Shown: positions 47,281-61,802 of the stretch, in pieces
How the letters are laid out: each line of letters starts with the position of its first letter
Position numbering within the stretch: the stretch's first letter is position 1
NCBI GenBank assembly: GCA_029378245.1
Contig: JARKIF010000017.1
Location: 496,001 to 560,000 of the forward strand
Source of the DNA: Roridomyces roridus
Lineage: Eukaryota; Basidiomycota; Agaricomycetes; Agaricales; Mycenaceae
DNA length: 64,000 bases
Reading direction: 5' to 3'
Made by a program: the position numbers and the translations under genes
The notes under the pieces: generated by a model
What the model saw: the letters and a program-made list of their open reading frames with translations, nothing else
The model's database searches: none
What the model was told of the DNA's origin: nothing

Positions 47281-47353
47281 TAGCAGCAACTCGTTTCGAT
47301 CGAGTGACCTCGGGGTTATGGGCCCCGCGCGCTTCCATCTGCGCCATGCTGCT
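47281..47353 (-). tRNA. Initiator tRNA-Met (CAU)
   Basis: The 73-nt cloverleaf is complete: acceptor AGCAGCA/TGCTGCT, D-stem GCGC/GCGC, anticodon stem CGGGG/CCCCG with loop CCCATAA (anticodon CAU), variable AGGTC, T-stem ACTCG/CGAGT with loop ATCGAAA. The A1:U72 pair, three G:C pairs under the anticodon loop, and A54 in the T-loop mark a eukaryotic initiator tRNA. Base 33 is C, where most tRNAs have U. No intron. Confidence 0.93.
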
Positions 47354-48061
47354 AACAACTACACTGTCCATGTCGGACTTTGCGTCGATATCATGATGGT
47401 CAGGATTGCAGGTTCCAGTGAGTACAAGTCCCATTTTGTCTACGATACAGTATATGTCTACGATACAGTATAGTAATACTGAATCGAGATCCATCACTCA
47501 GATTAGTTTCTTCGGTTGTCCCTCGGCGATTGCCCATTTTTCAATTCTGCACTGGGCCGCAGGGGCTCTGTGAGTCTCGGAACGCTCCTCTCCATCTGAG
47601 ACTTGTTGTACGAAATGACATTCGTCTGGTGAGAAGGAACACAGAATTTCTGTCAAAGTAGATATTCACCCAGGGAACACATTTACCTGTGCAAAAAGCA
47701 GTCAGGAATGGAGGATATTACGCAACGAAATTCACTCACAGGCCTGCCGAAGGCGCGAAGCTGCGCAATGGCTCCGTCTGTTTGGTGATCATCCTTGCCC
47801 TGAATGGATCTGAAAGACACGATCCGACCCTCCCCCTGCGCTGGTTTGGAGAGCATCGCAGAGATATACTCAACCGGGATACTCTCCGCGCAGTCCACAA
47901 TGTTCAAAGACTCGACGTCCGTGTCCGCTCGCCCAGATGTCCCAGAATCTTTCCCCGATCCTCAGACTTGCAGGCCACACGGGACAGCAAGAGTTGGCGT
48001 ACAGCGGGCAATACTTCAACGTACGCAATCTTCGACGTCCCGTGGCGTGCCATCTTCTGCG
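47354..48061. other. Unassigned region, possible coding piece on the minus strand
   Basis: On the minus strand 47907-47740 reads NIVDCAESIPVEYISAML...DGAIAQLRAFGRPV followed by a GTGAGT donor, which looks like an exon, but upstream and downstream partners were not found. No function is offered. Confidence 0.35.
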
Positions 48062-48063
48062 TA

Positions 48064-48579
48064 GTGATCGTCACGGGTAGGGCAACCCGCCGCGGGTCAC
48101 GGGTACGGGTCCCTGCGGGTACGGGTCCGGGTCGGCTGCTGAATTTTTTGCAGACCCGCGGGTACCCGCCGCAACCCGTGGGAACAGGCCAGATACCGCC
48201 GCATATGCCGTCTTATGCCGTCCACGAGCATAGGGAAGACGAAGACTGTTTGGAAGGGTAAAAATCGACACGGGTGACGCTGCCAGTGAGCTGCCGTCAT
48301 GCTGCCGCTTGATCTAGGATAAATCACGGGCAGTTGATCAAAGTCGGCATTCGATTGTGCCCACTTCCCGTTAGTTCCGATGCAAATTTATGCGTCCTGT
48401 AAGCATATTTCAGTACTTGATGGACAATTTCACCACCTAAGCCCGCCAACAGGTCAAAAATCCTCCGCGGGTACCACGGGCCACGGGTCACCCGCCAACC
48501 CGCCGCCAGACCCGTACCCGCGATTGCGGGTACGGGTTTTGGCGGGTACGGGTACGGGTCATCGCGCTATGACGATCAC
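48064..48579. mobile_element. TA-flanked MITE with CGGGTA palindromic ends, 516 bp
   Basis: The left end GTGATCGTCACGGGT and right end (reversed GTGATCGTCATAGCG) share GTGATCGTCA and are flanked by TA (48062-48063 and 48580-48581). CGGGTA/TACCCG arrays fill 48075-48190 and 48465-48565. It belongs to the same family as 42628-42985 but with a longer, unrelated middle. Confidence 0.75.
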
Positions 48580-48639
48580 TACTTCTGCGTCGAGTCGCGG
48601 CTTTCCTCGGACATAATACGCGTCGTTTCATTACAATTC

Positions 48640-49900
48640 GAAGAAAGCCTCGCTGATATATGAGTCGTTGTCATAAAAACCGCCCGCCCCAACAACCTGA
48701 TTCATGCCCGTTCCACGTGTCAAACCACTCAAACCTCCTCGGCTCGCGATTGATTGGGGGATGCCTACAAGTACGAACAAAATTAGCAGAGGCGGCAGCA
48801 ACCCAGACCTCGCACCATCTCTGTATCCCTCAATCCACGACGTGAAGTTGTATTCTCGCGAATGCGCCCGAGAGGGATCGCCGCGCTCTTCGTCGCGGTT
48901 GTTCGGAAGTTGAGGGTGGCAAGGACGGAGTTGACGTATACTGGGCATGGGCAAGGATCTGTAACGAGGGCCTAAGGTAGGATGGTTCAATTCTGCTTAC
49001 GCTTCCCGACCGCCTGATGGAACGGTTGCCAGAATGTATCATTCGGCCTGGATACATTCTGCGAGCATCAGCCTAGGACAGACGCCGAGGTTCGAGATTA
49101 TTCACCAGCGCCATGAACATCAGCTGACAGATACTGAGGCAGAAGGTCAGTAGTATACATGTGTGGGGAGACCGCAGAAAGCGTACGCTGTAGCCGTTCC
49201 ACGCGTGACCGTGTAAAGAATGAGGTTGTCAACTACGACTCCTGTTCTGTGCGAAGTCCCTGTTAGTTCGGCGGAACTGACAGCAAGGATCCCTACGATT
49301 TTCCCTCTCTTTCCGCGCCCCGAAAGTGGTAGACGAGACCTCCCGTGATTATCACGTCACAGAGGAAACATAACCCTTGGACCACCGAGCCGATGACCTA
49401 TGGGAATTCGCATCAGATGTCGCTCCGTGTCATTATGATGTGCGCGAACATAAATCTTTCGAGTACCCAAAGCCTCAACAAGGAGAGTTTTGAAGCTGAA
49501 GTGGGAAAGGTTGGTAAGCAGCGACACATAGGATGTGGACAAATACATACAGTTCAGCCGTGACGTGACCTCTACCCCAATTGTTCGAGGGTGTTCAATC
49601 CGCGAAATAAATGGACGTACTGATGTCGAGCGCTGTGGGTCTTCGGATGACATGGGTTCAGTTCATAAGGTTATCCCCATACCGAACGCGGCAATGGCGA
49701 GAAGAAACTGCACATAAATATTGAGGTCAGTGTATGGGTTGAAATCGCAGTTTGGCGCATACCACTATGATGGGAAGAATCTTGTACTTGGATACTTTCG
49801 CGGGCGGGACTTTACAGCTCTTTGCGGAACATAGGGCGCGAGCCGATTTTTTTTCCATTTTTGGACGCATTTTGATCCTTTTCAGTATTCCGCTCGCTGT
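48640..49900 (-). pseudogene. DUF6534-type membrane protein, relic
   Basis: Minus-strand pieces in order are KVSKYKILPIIVV (about 49810-49765), VVQGLCFLCDVIITGGLVYHFRGAERE (about 49390-49310), VVVDNLILYTVTRGTATA (about 49235-49185), and after a CCCAG acceptor VYVNSVLATLNFR (about 48945-48905), running on in frame into a charged tail (TSWIEGYRDG) and a hydrophobic one. These match the central and C-terminal helices of the genes at 30038 and 32586. The N-terminal exons (GALL.GGLFAS) were not found and the joining exons need several frames, so the gene is probably truncated. Confidence 0.55.
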
Positions 49901-50264
49901 GGGCTCAATTCTCAACAGATCGTCTTCGGACCTTCACCAATCGATTTATACAGTCAATCTACATGTCGTAGGCTACCCAATCAGATTTATTAGTGCATCC
50001 GGGGACCCGGGAATGTGTGATATCTATTTCACAGTATTCCAGCTTGCACAACGCACGGGACGCGCCTGAGCCTGGGATATTTTCATAGCACACTCAAATA
50101 CACATTACACATGGTGTAGGAAACATTTTCCTCGAATAGAACACCTGCAGCACCCCCGGTTTATCAGAATGGCTCACCAGCGCAAACCTCACGCATATCG
50201 GCGTGTAAATCAGATTAATTCAACCACAAAAATTCCCCCAGCACCAAACTGCCGTCATCTCGGC

Positions 50265-50361
50265 CACCAACCCGCGGGTACGGGTACACAGCCACCACGG
50301 GTACGGGTACGGGTAGACCCCCAGATACCCGCGGGTTTACCCGTGCCGATCCCTAGACTCT
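50265..50361. repeat. Partial third copy of the CGGGTA element
   Basis: CGGGTA arrays and a right end which, reversed, reads GGGATCGGCACGGGT followed by TA (50362-50363) match the ends of 42628 and 48064. A left partner was not found. Confidence 0.5.
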
Positions 50362-50789
50362 GCACCACATGCAGATTCCATCATTGATACTGTTACTGTA
50401 CCACCTCTGAGTCAATGTATTATGTCGTTGGTGGATGCCACCGTGGATTATGCAAAGTCACATTCTGTTTGTTGAGCAGCTTCCTAATGCTGCATAGTAA
50501 GTATACGGAGGTGTAAATCAGCTCCCAGTCTGAGTGTATGTACATAAGAAACACCTACCCCGTGGTAGTGTGGTTGGCAGAATGGCTGGCGGAATGGCAG
50601 AATCAGAGAGGGTGTGCAAACAAAAACAAAATTGTTGGAGCTCTACCGTAATGTAGGCTGAAATCACAATTCTGTGCTATTTCATCTGAACCTTGTCATA
50701 AAATTAAGTACGAGTTCCGCTGGACACGGCATCATGCCAAGTCTTGTGACTCATAGGATCGCGAGATCTCTCTTCCGAAAACCACCACC
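50362..50789. other. Intergenic, upstream of the F-box gene
   Basis: No gene was recognised. Confidence 0.5.
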
Positions 50790-53548
<2,759 letters not shown>

Positions 53549-54267
53549 AGGAGTGAAGGAGTCGGCGGGGTGCGGGGAAGAGAAGGAGCAGAATGAAGAT
53601 GAATACACAAACATCCTTCTTTTAATTGACTGGAGACGCCGAAATGCGGGGATCTGATTTTTTCCTTGTTGAGTCATCTCAGCTCGCACGGACGGAGAAA
53701 ATGCATCAGGGAATTGCCCAAGACGCCCCTTCTGTTCCGTGGTTATAAATTTCGACTTCTATTACAGCAGGCTTGGATTGGGCTCTGCCCGCCGATGAGT
53801 AAAGACTGGCGCGTGCGGCGTTGCCCAGTGTCCTGGCTTCGATCGCTGCTGGCGAGCCGCTAGATGACACAGCTCACCAGAGGGAAGGATTTCCCGACGG
53901 CTGTTTAGAGAGCATTCTTTCTTGATTCTTTCGAAAACGACCATGGCGGTTAGACGAGAGAGCTGACGTCGGATCAAAGGCCCGATTCAGACATTGACCT
54001 GCCCAATTTAGCCCGGCCTCAGACCGCGATTCATTGAGATTCGCAATGTCACAATGAACATTGAAGCAGTAGAATAGAATGTGATTGGTACAACTCGCGG
54101 AAAAAATATAGTACACAATGAGCGAGTAGATGTATACAAGGGAAGAGATGTATTTATTCTGAGAATCTATTCGAGCAAGCAAGAAAGAAGGAAAAGAGAT
54201 TTACGCCCTGATACCTTGCCCACCGTCCCGTTCACACACCCAAGCGCCTCACCCACCTCACACCCCC
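53549..54267. other. Intergenic
   Basis: No gene was recognised. Confidence 0.5.
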
Positions 54268-56190
54268 TCAGTCCATCAGCACCCACCAAGGCAAAGAAAG
54301 CCCACCACCCTCCGCGTCCAAGTCGTAAATCTTCCAGATGGTGCCGGCGAGAAGGCGGTAGCGAGCCTCGGCGTGGCCTCGGCGTCCCTGGGCCAGCGAG
54401 ATAGCGCGTCACTCCTTCCTTCTCTGCTGCTCGCTTGCTTCGGTGGGTGGGTGGTGGTGGTGGTGGGGAGCGAGTGGAAGGAAGGCCGGACGCGCGTCGT
54501 ATGTATCGTTCAGGCAAGCGGGCATGGCTGGCGGGAGAGGCCAGTGATATTGAGGAGAAACGCTTCATGCACATCGCGGCGGGCTGTCAGCATCGAAAGC
54601 GACGGGAGTCGGCCTACAGCTGTCAGGCAATGGGCAAGAGAAGGAGAATAGGGACGTACCGAAATTCGGCGGTGCCTGCGCCACGACCGGCGTGCCCCAG
54701 TGATCCCCATCCAGCTCCCGAACGAACTCCTCCTAGGATGGCCAGTCCTCGCTGGAGTCCCCATCGTCCTCGTCATCACCATCCCCTGCATCGTCGTCCT
54801 CGTCTCCTCATGCGCACGACTGAGCAGCATCCACACCATCCGACCCGATGCTCAGATCCCCGATAAAAGCAAAGACCTCCTCTTCTTCGGCCACGGGTAC
54901 CTGGAGAAGCGTTTCGATCGGCACTGAGTCCAAAAACGACACCAGCGATGGGCGCACCGGCGGAACGTTGGGAGTTTCTTGGACTTGGGGAAGTTTGGGT
55001 TCCGTGTGATGGTCGCTGTCAAGAGGCAAGCCGGCAAGGGGAACGGATTGGGTGAATGTGAATAGAAAGTCGCAGCAGTCGCTGATGGGGGTGGGGGTAT
55101 GAGCATTGGTCTTCTTGTCGGCCCTAGGAGGAGCGAGTTGTGGGGGAAGCGGCCAGAGAGGTATATCGGAGTGGGTGAATGTGAATAAGAAGTCACAGCA
55201 CTCGTTGATGGGAGTGGCAGACTTTTCTTCAGGCGTGTACTCGACTGGCGCTAGAGTCTTGTTCTTGGCCTTGAGAGCAGCGAGGGAGACGTCAGCGAAC
55301 CGCAGAATGTCGCCAAGGTCGCGCCGCATGAGAGCCCTCGGTGGACGGAAGCCTGAGGAAATGTCAGTATCGGCAGACGAGAGACAATGAGAGGACACAC
55401 CTCGGCCGGGGAAGAAACCCGAGACAGGCAGAGGAAGAGCGACGGGGGCGACCTTCCAGGAATCCATGAGCAGCGTCTTGACGCCGTAGTCGAGCTTGGA
55501 GACTTTGACGAGGCTCGTTTGCATCTTGAGAGCAGCAAGGGTCTGCCGCACGACATTGACGACGAAGTCGGTACTTGATAACTCGATGAGAACACGGCGT
55601 GGACGATGGACTGGGACAAGCGTGAGTAGAGAGCAAGGGGGATAAAGTGACACGCACCTTGGATGTGGGCGTGGTACTAACACCATCCGCCACAGCGCCA
55701 CGATGTTGAGGAGCGTACTTGAGTGAGGTATGCTGGGCGGGGGTGGGAGTAGAAGACGCGGCCTTGCATTTGACAACGGCGGGAGGAGGAGAGGGAGGAG
55801 CGCGCCGAGGAGTGACGAAGCACAGTCGGCATTCTTGCGGGCTTGGTGACGGGGCCTTGCGAAGAGGTACCACACGATGGACGCAACAACGATGTCGTGG
55901 ACCAACAGGACGAAGACGACGAGGAGAACGACCGAGGAGATGGACCACCCAATCATGCCAGCGGGGAGGACACCGTTAGCGAGGGTGGTGGGGTTGGCAA
56001 GCCCGGCGCAGGGGCTTTGGAAGGCTTGGTCGGCGAGGAAGGAAAAGAAGCAAAGGATGGCAATGAGGGTGGAGGATATTGTGCTACGTGGAAGAGATGG
56101 AGAATGGGTGGCTGACACCTGAGACCGGATTTTGTACCCAATGTCAGCCACCCTGGCGAGCCAACTCGGACTCTCGGAGTGCTAAATCCA
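54268..56190 (-). CDS. Unrecognised multi-exon gene, membrane helices then acidic region
   Basis: The minus strand has coding-like stretches in order: two hydrophobic helices (TLIAILCFFSFLADQAF and MIGWSISSVVLLVVFVLLV, about 56075-55880), a region LIELSSTDFVVNVVRQTLAALK (about 55590-55520), a 48-bp intron at 55353-55400 joining FPGRG to FRPPRALM, then a duplicated motif CCDFLFTFT (twice, about 55195 and 55070). An acidic tail follows, and after a CCTAG acceptor EEFVRELDGDHWGTPVVAQAPPNF (about 54735-54660). A last exon may be GRRGHAEARYRLLAGTIWKIYD...PWWVLMD ending at 54268. Start codon and several junctions are unresolved. No family recognised. A two-helix membrane anchor with a cytosolic tail is the simplest picture. 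Confidence 0.45.
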
Positions 56191-56375
56191 TCTTGCGCGT
56201 TCGCTTCGAAGGGTCCGGATGCGATGAGGTTGGAAGAACGTCGTGGTCGTGGTGGAGGAGGACACGCCGATAGACATCTCTTGCCGACTCCTCCCTCGAG
56301 CTTGCCCGCTGCTTTCCTCAGTTTACAAGAGAGGGTATAACATTTTCAAGAAATCCACGACTACAAAACTCCCCC

Positions 56376-57582
56376 CTACTGACGCCCTCGGAAAACATAC
56401 CAATAAAAGCTGCTATACAACGCAAGGATGCCCTGCGTATACTTGATTCCCTTATTCACGCGCGGGATGACACCCCTCCACTTGTTCTCCTCCACGTCAA
56501 CGATGAAGCTACACCCGCGCCCACGCAGCAAGCCCGCCTCCATCCGAGCCTCCGGGAGCGAATACGCGGTGAAGACTACAGGAACTCCCAACGCGCATAT
56601 TGCATCCATCGTCGGTGCCCACGACGCCACGGCCACCTCAGAAAACCCCGTGTTCAGCCCAACGATGAGGTCTGGCCGTCTACCCGGATTGGCCGCCAGA
56701 AAACGATGATACTCCATCGTGTGGAGGGCCCAACGACGCGTCGCTCCGCCCGACTTGCACTCCTCGCACGCAAGATTGGGGGAGCTCTGTTGCATGCCAA
56801 CAGGAAGTCTGGCCTCGGGCCCGACGAAGTGGATGGTCAACTCACGCAGCGCGGGAAGATGATGCAGGAATTCTTCGGTGATGGCGCGTGCGGAGACCTC
56901 GTGGCTGGCTGCAGCGACGAAATGAATTTCAAGGGACCGGCGCGTCGCGAGCTGGGGGATGCTTGCCTCGAGGCCGGCGATGACGGTGAGCAGTATGGAT
57001 TCAGCCTCGGATGCCATCTGGTCAATCGCCTCTATGGCCATCGGATCCGTCGTGGGGAAGGTTGCCGCCAGGGAGCGGTAGTTGACGGTGATATCGTCCG
57101 AGCCACTGTACTCCAATGCAGTCGCGCGGTGGTATTGGTCAAAGTCGACGTAGCTGGAGAGAGGTACGTATGAGCTGCGAGCGCGAGGACTGCAGCCCGC
57201 GAAGCATTGAATCGCCGACGGATTCTTGTGTGCGAGGTGGTAATCGATCTGGGTCCGCTCCGTCGCGCGTAATAACAGAAGGGTTTTACAGTCCTCCTTG
57301 GAGTGAACTCGGCCGAGGGACGTCTTGCATGCATCAGAGCAGTAGTAGACCATCCTGCAATCGGGGCACGACGCAAAGGGCTCAAAGGTAGAAGCCTGGT
57401 ATGGCGTTTTGTAGCAGACCTCGCAGAGCACTTCGTGTCTTGGCATCCAGTCTTCAGTAACATGAGAAAAAAAAACTTGTACTCGACTCACTTTATGACC
57501 TGGGATTGGGCCTCTTCGAGGCGGGTGCTGAACCTTCTGGTCCACCTTTCAGTCTCATCAGTACTCCTGGAGGGAGATCCAT
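56376..57582 (-). CDS. MYND zinc-finger protein with MSS51-like C-terminal domain (381 aa)
   Basis: Proposed exons are 57582-57500 and 57438-56376 (61-bp intron, GTCATA...CCAAG), giving MDLPPGVLMRLKGG...NPR-HEVLCEVC. The donor is unusual; GTGAGT lies 8 bases further but would leave a stop in frame, so the start remains uncertain. The MYND finger spans about residues 33-80 (CEVC...CPDC...YYCSDAC...H-x4-C). The rest resembles the C-terminal domain of MSS51-like proteins: LTIHFVGPEA, CEECKSGGATRRWALHTMEYH, PDLIVGLNTGFSE, W..T.DAICALGVPVVFTAYS. In yeast Mss51 regulates COX1 translation, but fungal MYND/MSS51-like paralogues are numerous and their roles open. Unrelated in domain layout to the double-MYND gene. 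Confidence 0.8.
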
Positions 57583-58158
57583 TGGAAGTGCACATGAGAA
57601 GGGATCAGCAAAGAATCAAGAAAAATAAGTTCTCCTGCTACTAAATCTGTCGACAGTTCTGCAGGAGGGAGGATAAAGTCGCAACTCGAGCCACCGCCGC
57701 TTCAGACACTGTTGCGGCTGCGGTGCCCATACTATGATCATACCGTCCTCCGACGTGAGCACAAACTGGCAATCTCCGATCCCGCGTTCGAAGCCGAGGA
57801 TTTTGAAGACAAGTGTGACCGCAGAGAGGACTCAGGCGGAGTCCAAGACGCACTGAGGCTTGAGCAAAGAGGCGGACGGTGACGGGGAAGGAACGACTAA
57901 ACCAGCAGTGGAATTGGAATTAAAGCAATTCCGATTCCACTTCATCCTCATTCTCTACACAGTGCAGGGCCGCTCAGGCTTGGGTCAGGACCTTGTGTGC
58001 ACCAGATCTGAGGCCTCTCAGCCTCAATCTCACTCCTCCTTTAACCCTCTGAACTTGGTCTGAAAGAAATTTGATCAATTTTGCAATACATCAGCTCGGT
58101 AACCTGAACAAGGTGCATCATTCAATTGATGTCTACCCAACTTCTGCCCACTCCCTTG
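57583..58158. other. Intergenic upstream of U6-like gene
   Basis: No gene was recognised and no clear TATA box 25-30 bases before 58159. Confidence 0.45.
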
Positions 58159-58180
58159 ACCCCTTCGGGGTGTCATACGA

Positions 58181-58211
<31 letters not shown>

Positions 58212-58281
58212 GGCCCCTGCACAAGGATGACACGCTTTTCCGGAGTGGTAGACCTACGGGTCTCAATATTTATGCATTTTT
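58159..58281 (+). ncRNA. U6 spliceosomal snRNA (or close pseudocopy)
   Basis: The sequence opens with the 5' hairpin GACCCCTTCGGGGT, then AATTGGAACG, the ACAGAGA box (in ATACAGAGAAGATTAGC), the AGC triad and the GATGACACGC end of the U2/U6 core, matching U6 of other fungi over about 75 nt. The 3' part after GACACGC differs from usual U6 (no clear telestem complement) and ends before TTTTT at 58277-58281, a possible Pol III stop. The core is perfect in all positions known to be essential, so it may be functional; the divergent tail leaves pseudogene status open. Confidence 0.8.
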
Positions 58282-59290
58282 GAGCCCTGGAACCTTGCGC
58301 AGGGGGACAATTGAGAAGTTGCCAGTATTCTGTTCCCCACGGGGGCAAAACTCAGTCTTACATTATGTTTGCTGTTTCAGAATATACCTCAGTTCATTCT
58401 GAAAAGGACAGTCTCTTCAGAGTTGCTCCAAATGTTGTGGTTTGAGAGCCATGAGTTCAACAAGTCACAGATATCAAAATGATGGCAATGTTCGATGCAA
58501 TCAAGAAGTTTACCCATTTCTTTTGCACTCCCTACCATGACAGCCCAAGAAAATGGTGTGGTTAAAATGTACAAGGATAAGTCCAGCTGATTGCAAGCTG
58601 ATTGTGAAGAAAACTGTCTCTTCAGCTGATTTGCTTTACAGAATATGAATGCTTCCGCAAGAGTGGAGGACTGAGGTCGAACCTTGAGGCTGAAAGTTTG
58701 AACATGGCACCTGAGCACCTTGGCTTGAGGCCATTGCTCCGCACAGTGGCAAGTACTTGCGATTCTCCTTCCTTGCATCAATGGATGACACCCGTCATGG
58801 TGCAATGGACAAATGTTTTACAGACTCGAGTGCGTTGAGCTGAAACAGTCGCTATGCCTGGCCGGCCCATGCCGAGAAAGGAGAGATCAACGGCGAGGTC
58901 ACGGCCAACCGGGGCCCGGCAGCCGAGTCTTCGGCGGATCAACAACAATCATTCATCGTTGGTGCTCGGGACGCCGCTGATCCACCGTGTGCCCCGGAGT
59001 CCCGGACAGGCCCTGGTCAAAAAGAACGATTCCTATTGGATTCCTATGTGAACAGATTAGGAATCATGTTAATCAATCTAGTTCACTGCCACTGATGGAC
59101 AAAAACGAAGATGCCTTGGGTAGCCAAACCTAAAGGTTCAGCAATAATGGGATCGCAGCAACCCTCGCAAGGCTCGTGCTGAGCAGGATTCTTGGATCGA
59201 AGAATCTCCTTCCTGGCACCCTTTGTTTGCGAGCTTCAGCGCCGGGATTAGAAGAAAATACCGTGGACGCACCTGCAGAAACTCCAATTC
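58282..59290. other. Unassigned region
   Basis: A minus-strand frame (58805-58389, 138 codons) has many Cys and His but no recognised domain and may be a piece of a transposon. Nothing else was found. Confidence 0.4.
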
Positions 59291-59296
59291 CGCAAG

Positions 59297-59460
59297 TAGG
59301 GCTGGGCGGCACCGTACCGTAACGGACACGGCCGTAATTTATACGGCCGTATCGAAACACGGCCGTGAGATTACGGCCCGAAGAATGGCAGCATAATTCA
59401 CTCACGGTACGCCACGGTGCCGTATACGGCCGTATTCCCGTAACACGGCCGTAAATTGAT
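59297..59460. repeat. ACGGCCGT palindrome array
   Basis: At least six copies of ACGGCCGTA-like palindromes plus CCGTACCGT lie in 165 bp, beginning TAGGGCTGGGCGGCACCGT. A matching inverted end was not found. Composition and density resemble the ends of the CGGGTA elements. Confidence 0.7.
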
Positions 59461-59674
59461 GGCCAGTCATTTCTCGTCGGAGTCAGAATTCCTGCATGAT
59501 GGTGAGCATGAGCATTCAGTCTTCTCATCTACTACATCTTTATCATTCATGACCCTCCTTCCTCGCACAAAATCTGGGCCGGGAACAACCCCGCCGTCAA
59601 TTCTGATGGTTGATGGCGCGTTGACGCGTTGATGGCGGCTGCCGTAAAAAGGCGACGATACCGGTGGCAGCCCC

Positions 59675-59850
59675 CACAAGCCCGCCTGAAGTTGGGCTTG
59701 GAAGCCGGGGCTTAGCCGCCGGCTTGGGGCTTGAGAAATCCCAAGCCGGAGCCGTAAGCCGGGGTGCACACCCGGCTTGGGCTTGGCTTGGCCCGGCTTA
59801 GCCGGACCCCGGCTCTGCCGGCTTCGGGCTTCAAGCCGTAGCCGGCAAGA
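59675..59850. repeat. AAGCCGG/CCGGCTT array
   Basis: About a dozen copies of AGCCGG, GGCTTGG and their complements occur in 175 bp. No terminal repeat was identified. It overlaps an open minus-strand frame (59853-59467) that is repeat-encoded and unlikely to be a gene. Confidence 0.7.
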
Positions 59851-59867
59851 CACTATTCACGACCGAC

Positions 59868-60599
59868 TCAGAGCGCCAATGCATTAGAAAGTATTATTGT
59901 ATTGCAAGGTAAACAGAATGTCACAAGTAGGTAAGGCAAGGAAAAGAAGATGAGGGCAAGGCGGGTGGAGCGCACATGAATGCAATGTGAGCAGGCGGCG
60001 GGTGAGAGACGAGGGGGTTGTCGAACGCTGGGACAAAGGTCGCGACGGATCGTTTTTTTGTTTGTTTCTGGACATGCGGTACGGCGGGGCGTGCGAGGGG
60101 ATGATGTTACAAGCGCAGAAGCGCACTCAGGCGGCTGTGTGCGGCGACATGTGAGCGGGTGGGACCAGGGGACTGCGGCGCGCACGCTGCGAGGTCGGGA
60201 AGCGAGGTCGGGCTTCGAAGCGGGAAATGGCTGCGAAGGAAGCGGCGTGGTCAAGGCTCGAGCGCGACGATTGGCGAGAAGGGCAAGGTCAGTCGACGAG
60301 CGAAGAAGGGCACGCACAATCTCAGGCTCATCGAGCAGCCTCGTACGTGGGTCGTTGTGACTCGGTAACCGTACTACTAGGGTGACTGGGTGCTGGTGAT
60401 GTTTGCGTGGCGTCAAGGGCGACAGCAGGGCCGCTGCGCAGGGGGTATTGGACTCTGGAGTACAGTGGTCGGGTTGCTCCAAGCTTGTCGGGTTAGCAGG
60501 GGTGGACAGAGACAGGCAAGAGACAGGAGCGTCATACAGGAGCGTGATCATTTGATCATTTGATGAAGATGACGACATCGGTGACATGCCGATCGGCAC
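59868..60599 (-). other. Long open frame of doubtful status (243 codons)
   Basis: The frame from 60599 is rich in Ser, Pro and Arg with a hydrophobic C terminus (LALIFFSLPYLLVTFCLP). No domain, intron pattern or paralogue supports it. It may be chance. Confidence 0.25.
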
Positions 60600-60719
60600 A
60601 TCACCGCCATCACCCAGAATCCCGGTGGTCCTGTTATCTCAACTCCCGGACGCACTCCCGACTTTCATCTTCTCCGAAACGTGATTCCCGTATACTCGCT
60701 GGAGCTCTGATCCTCAAGG

Positions 60720-61660
60720 ATGGCAGCTAATCGAACCGCTTTCAGCATCCCACCTGAACCAGTTACCCGTTCCACCAACCTCCACTTCCTATCTTCTGGC
60801 GTCGACTGCCAGGTCTACAATGCATGCCCAGATAGTACTTACTCTTGCGCAGAAATTGTTGCAAACCTTGATGCTCTCCCACTTTGAATGGTCGCGAGAG
60901 ATAGTACTCGACACGGGTGTGATGAGGCGAATCTGTCTATTCTCTGCGTCTTTGTTCAATCTGTATGAACAACGTCCGCAGAACCCAAGGCTCGCGTCGT
61001 CCCAGAAGTCCTACATCCCGCAGAGTGCGATTCACGTGGAGGTCATTTCTCTGGTCCAGATTCAACGTTCAACGTTCTACTTGCGGACAGTTGCCTCGCC
61101 TGCTCCCCTTACATAAACGACTTCCAGTTCAAACGGTCAGGACGTTGGCTGCAGTATCGTGACCACTGACGATTGTCTCTGCAGATCTCAACGCGCCAGA
61201 GTACAAATCCTGCTTCCATCCTCCCCTCACGTCCGATTTATTGTTCGGCTGGAACCTGCTGGCTATCGTCCGACCGCTCAGGAGTCGTCCGAATCCAAAC
61301 CCGTTCAAATTCAATTATCAAGAAAGTTGCCAGCACAGCAGCCGCGCAGCCCGCGCTCCAACTCGCTATGATGTACAATTCGGTTGGTACCAGGATGTTG
61401 CGGTCTTTTCCCGGTATTTCTGTGAGTAGGCCTCACTTGTCTGTGTCACTCTTCTCATTACCGTGGTTACAGATCAACGTCAACCTGAACTCAAAATTCA
61501 TTCGATTCCCGATCTCACTCGTGCCGCAGCTCCATCCTCTGGGACATATAATCTTCTGTCGGTCGTACACTCGGTCGGAGTCGGTCCTTTTCATACTCTT
61601 TCAGTTTGCTGACGGGTTATCTAGACGTCAACTTTACAATCCCCTCTACGGCTGGTGATC
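60720..61660 (+). other. Possible multi-exon gene, unresolved
   Basis: A short frame at 60720-60887 (MAANRTAF...CQVYNACPDSTYSCAEIV) and later coding-like pieces (DSCLACSPYINDFQFKRSGRWLQYRD at about 61080-61155, LFGWNLLAIV) are spaced like exons and Cys-rich, but no chain of splice sites could be closed. Confidence 0.3.
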
Positions 61661-61802
61661 TTTTGTGAGTGCGTCCCGCTTGTGTATCTCGGCCTCCTCG
61701 TTAACACCAAGGCATAGATCAACTCGACGTTATGTAATTTACAAAGCAATTGAGAGCAACACGGTCCTTGTGCATAGCCGGGATATGGGTAACTCTCGAA
61801 GA

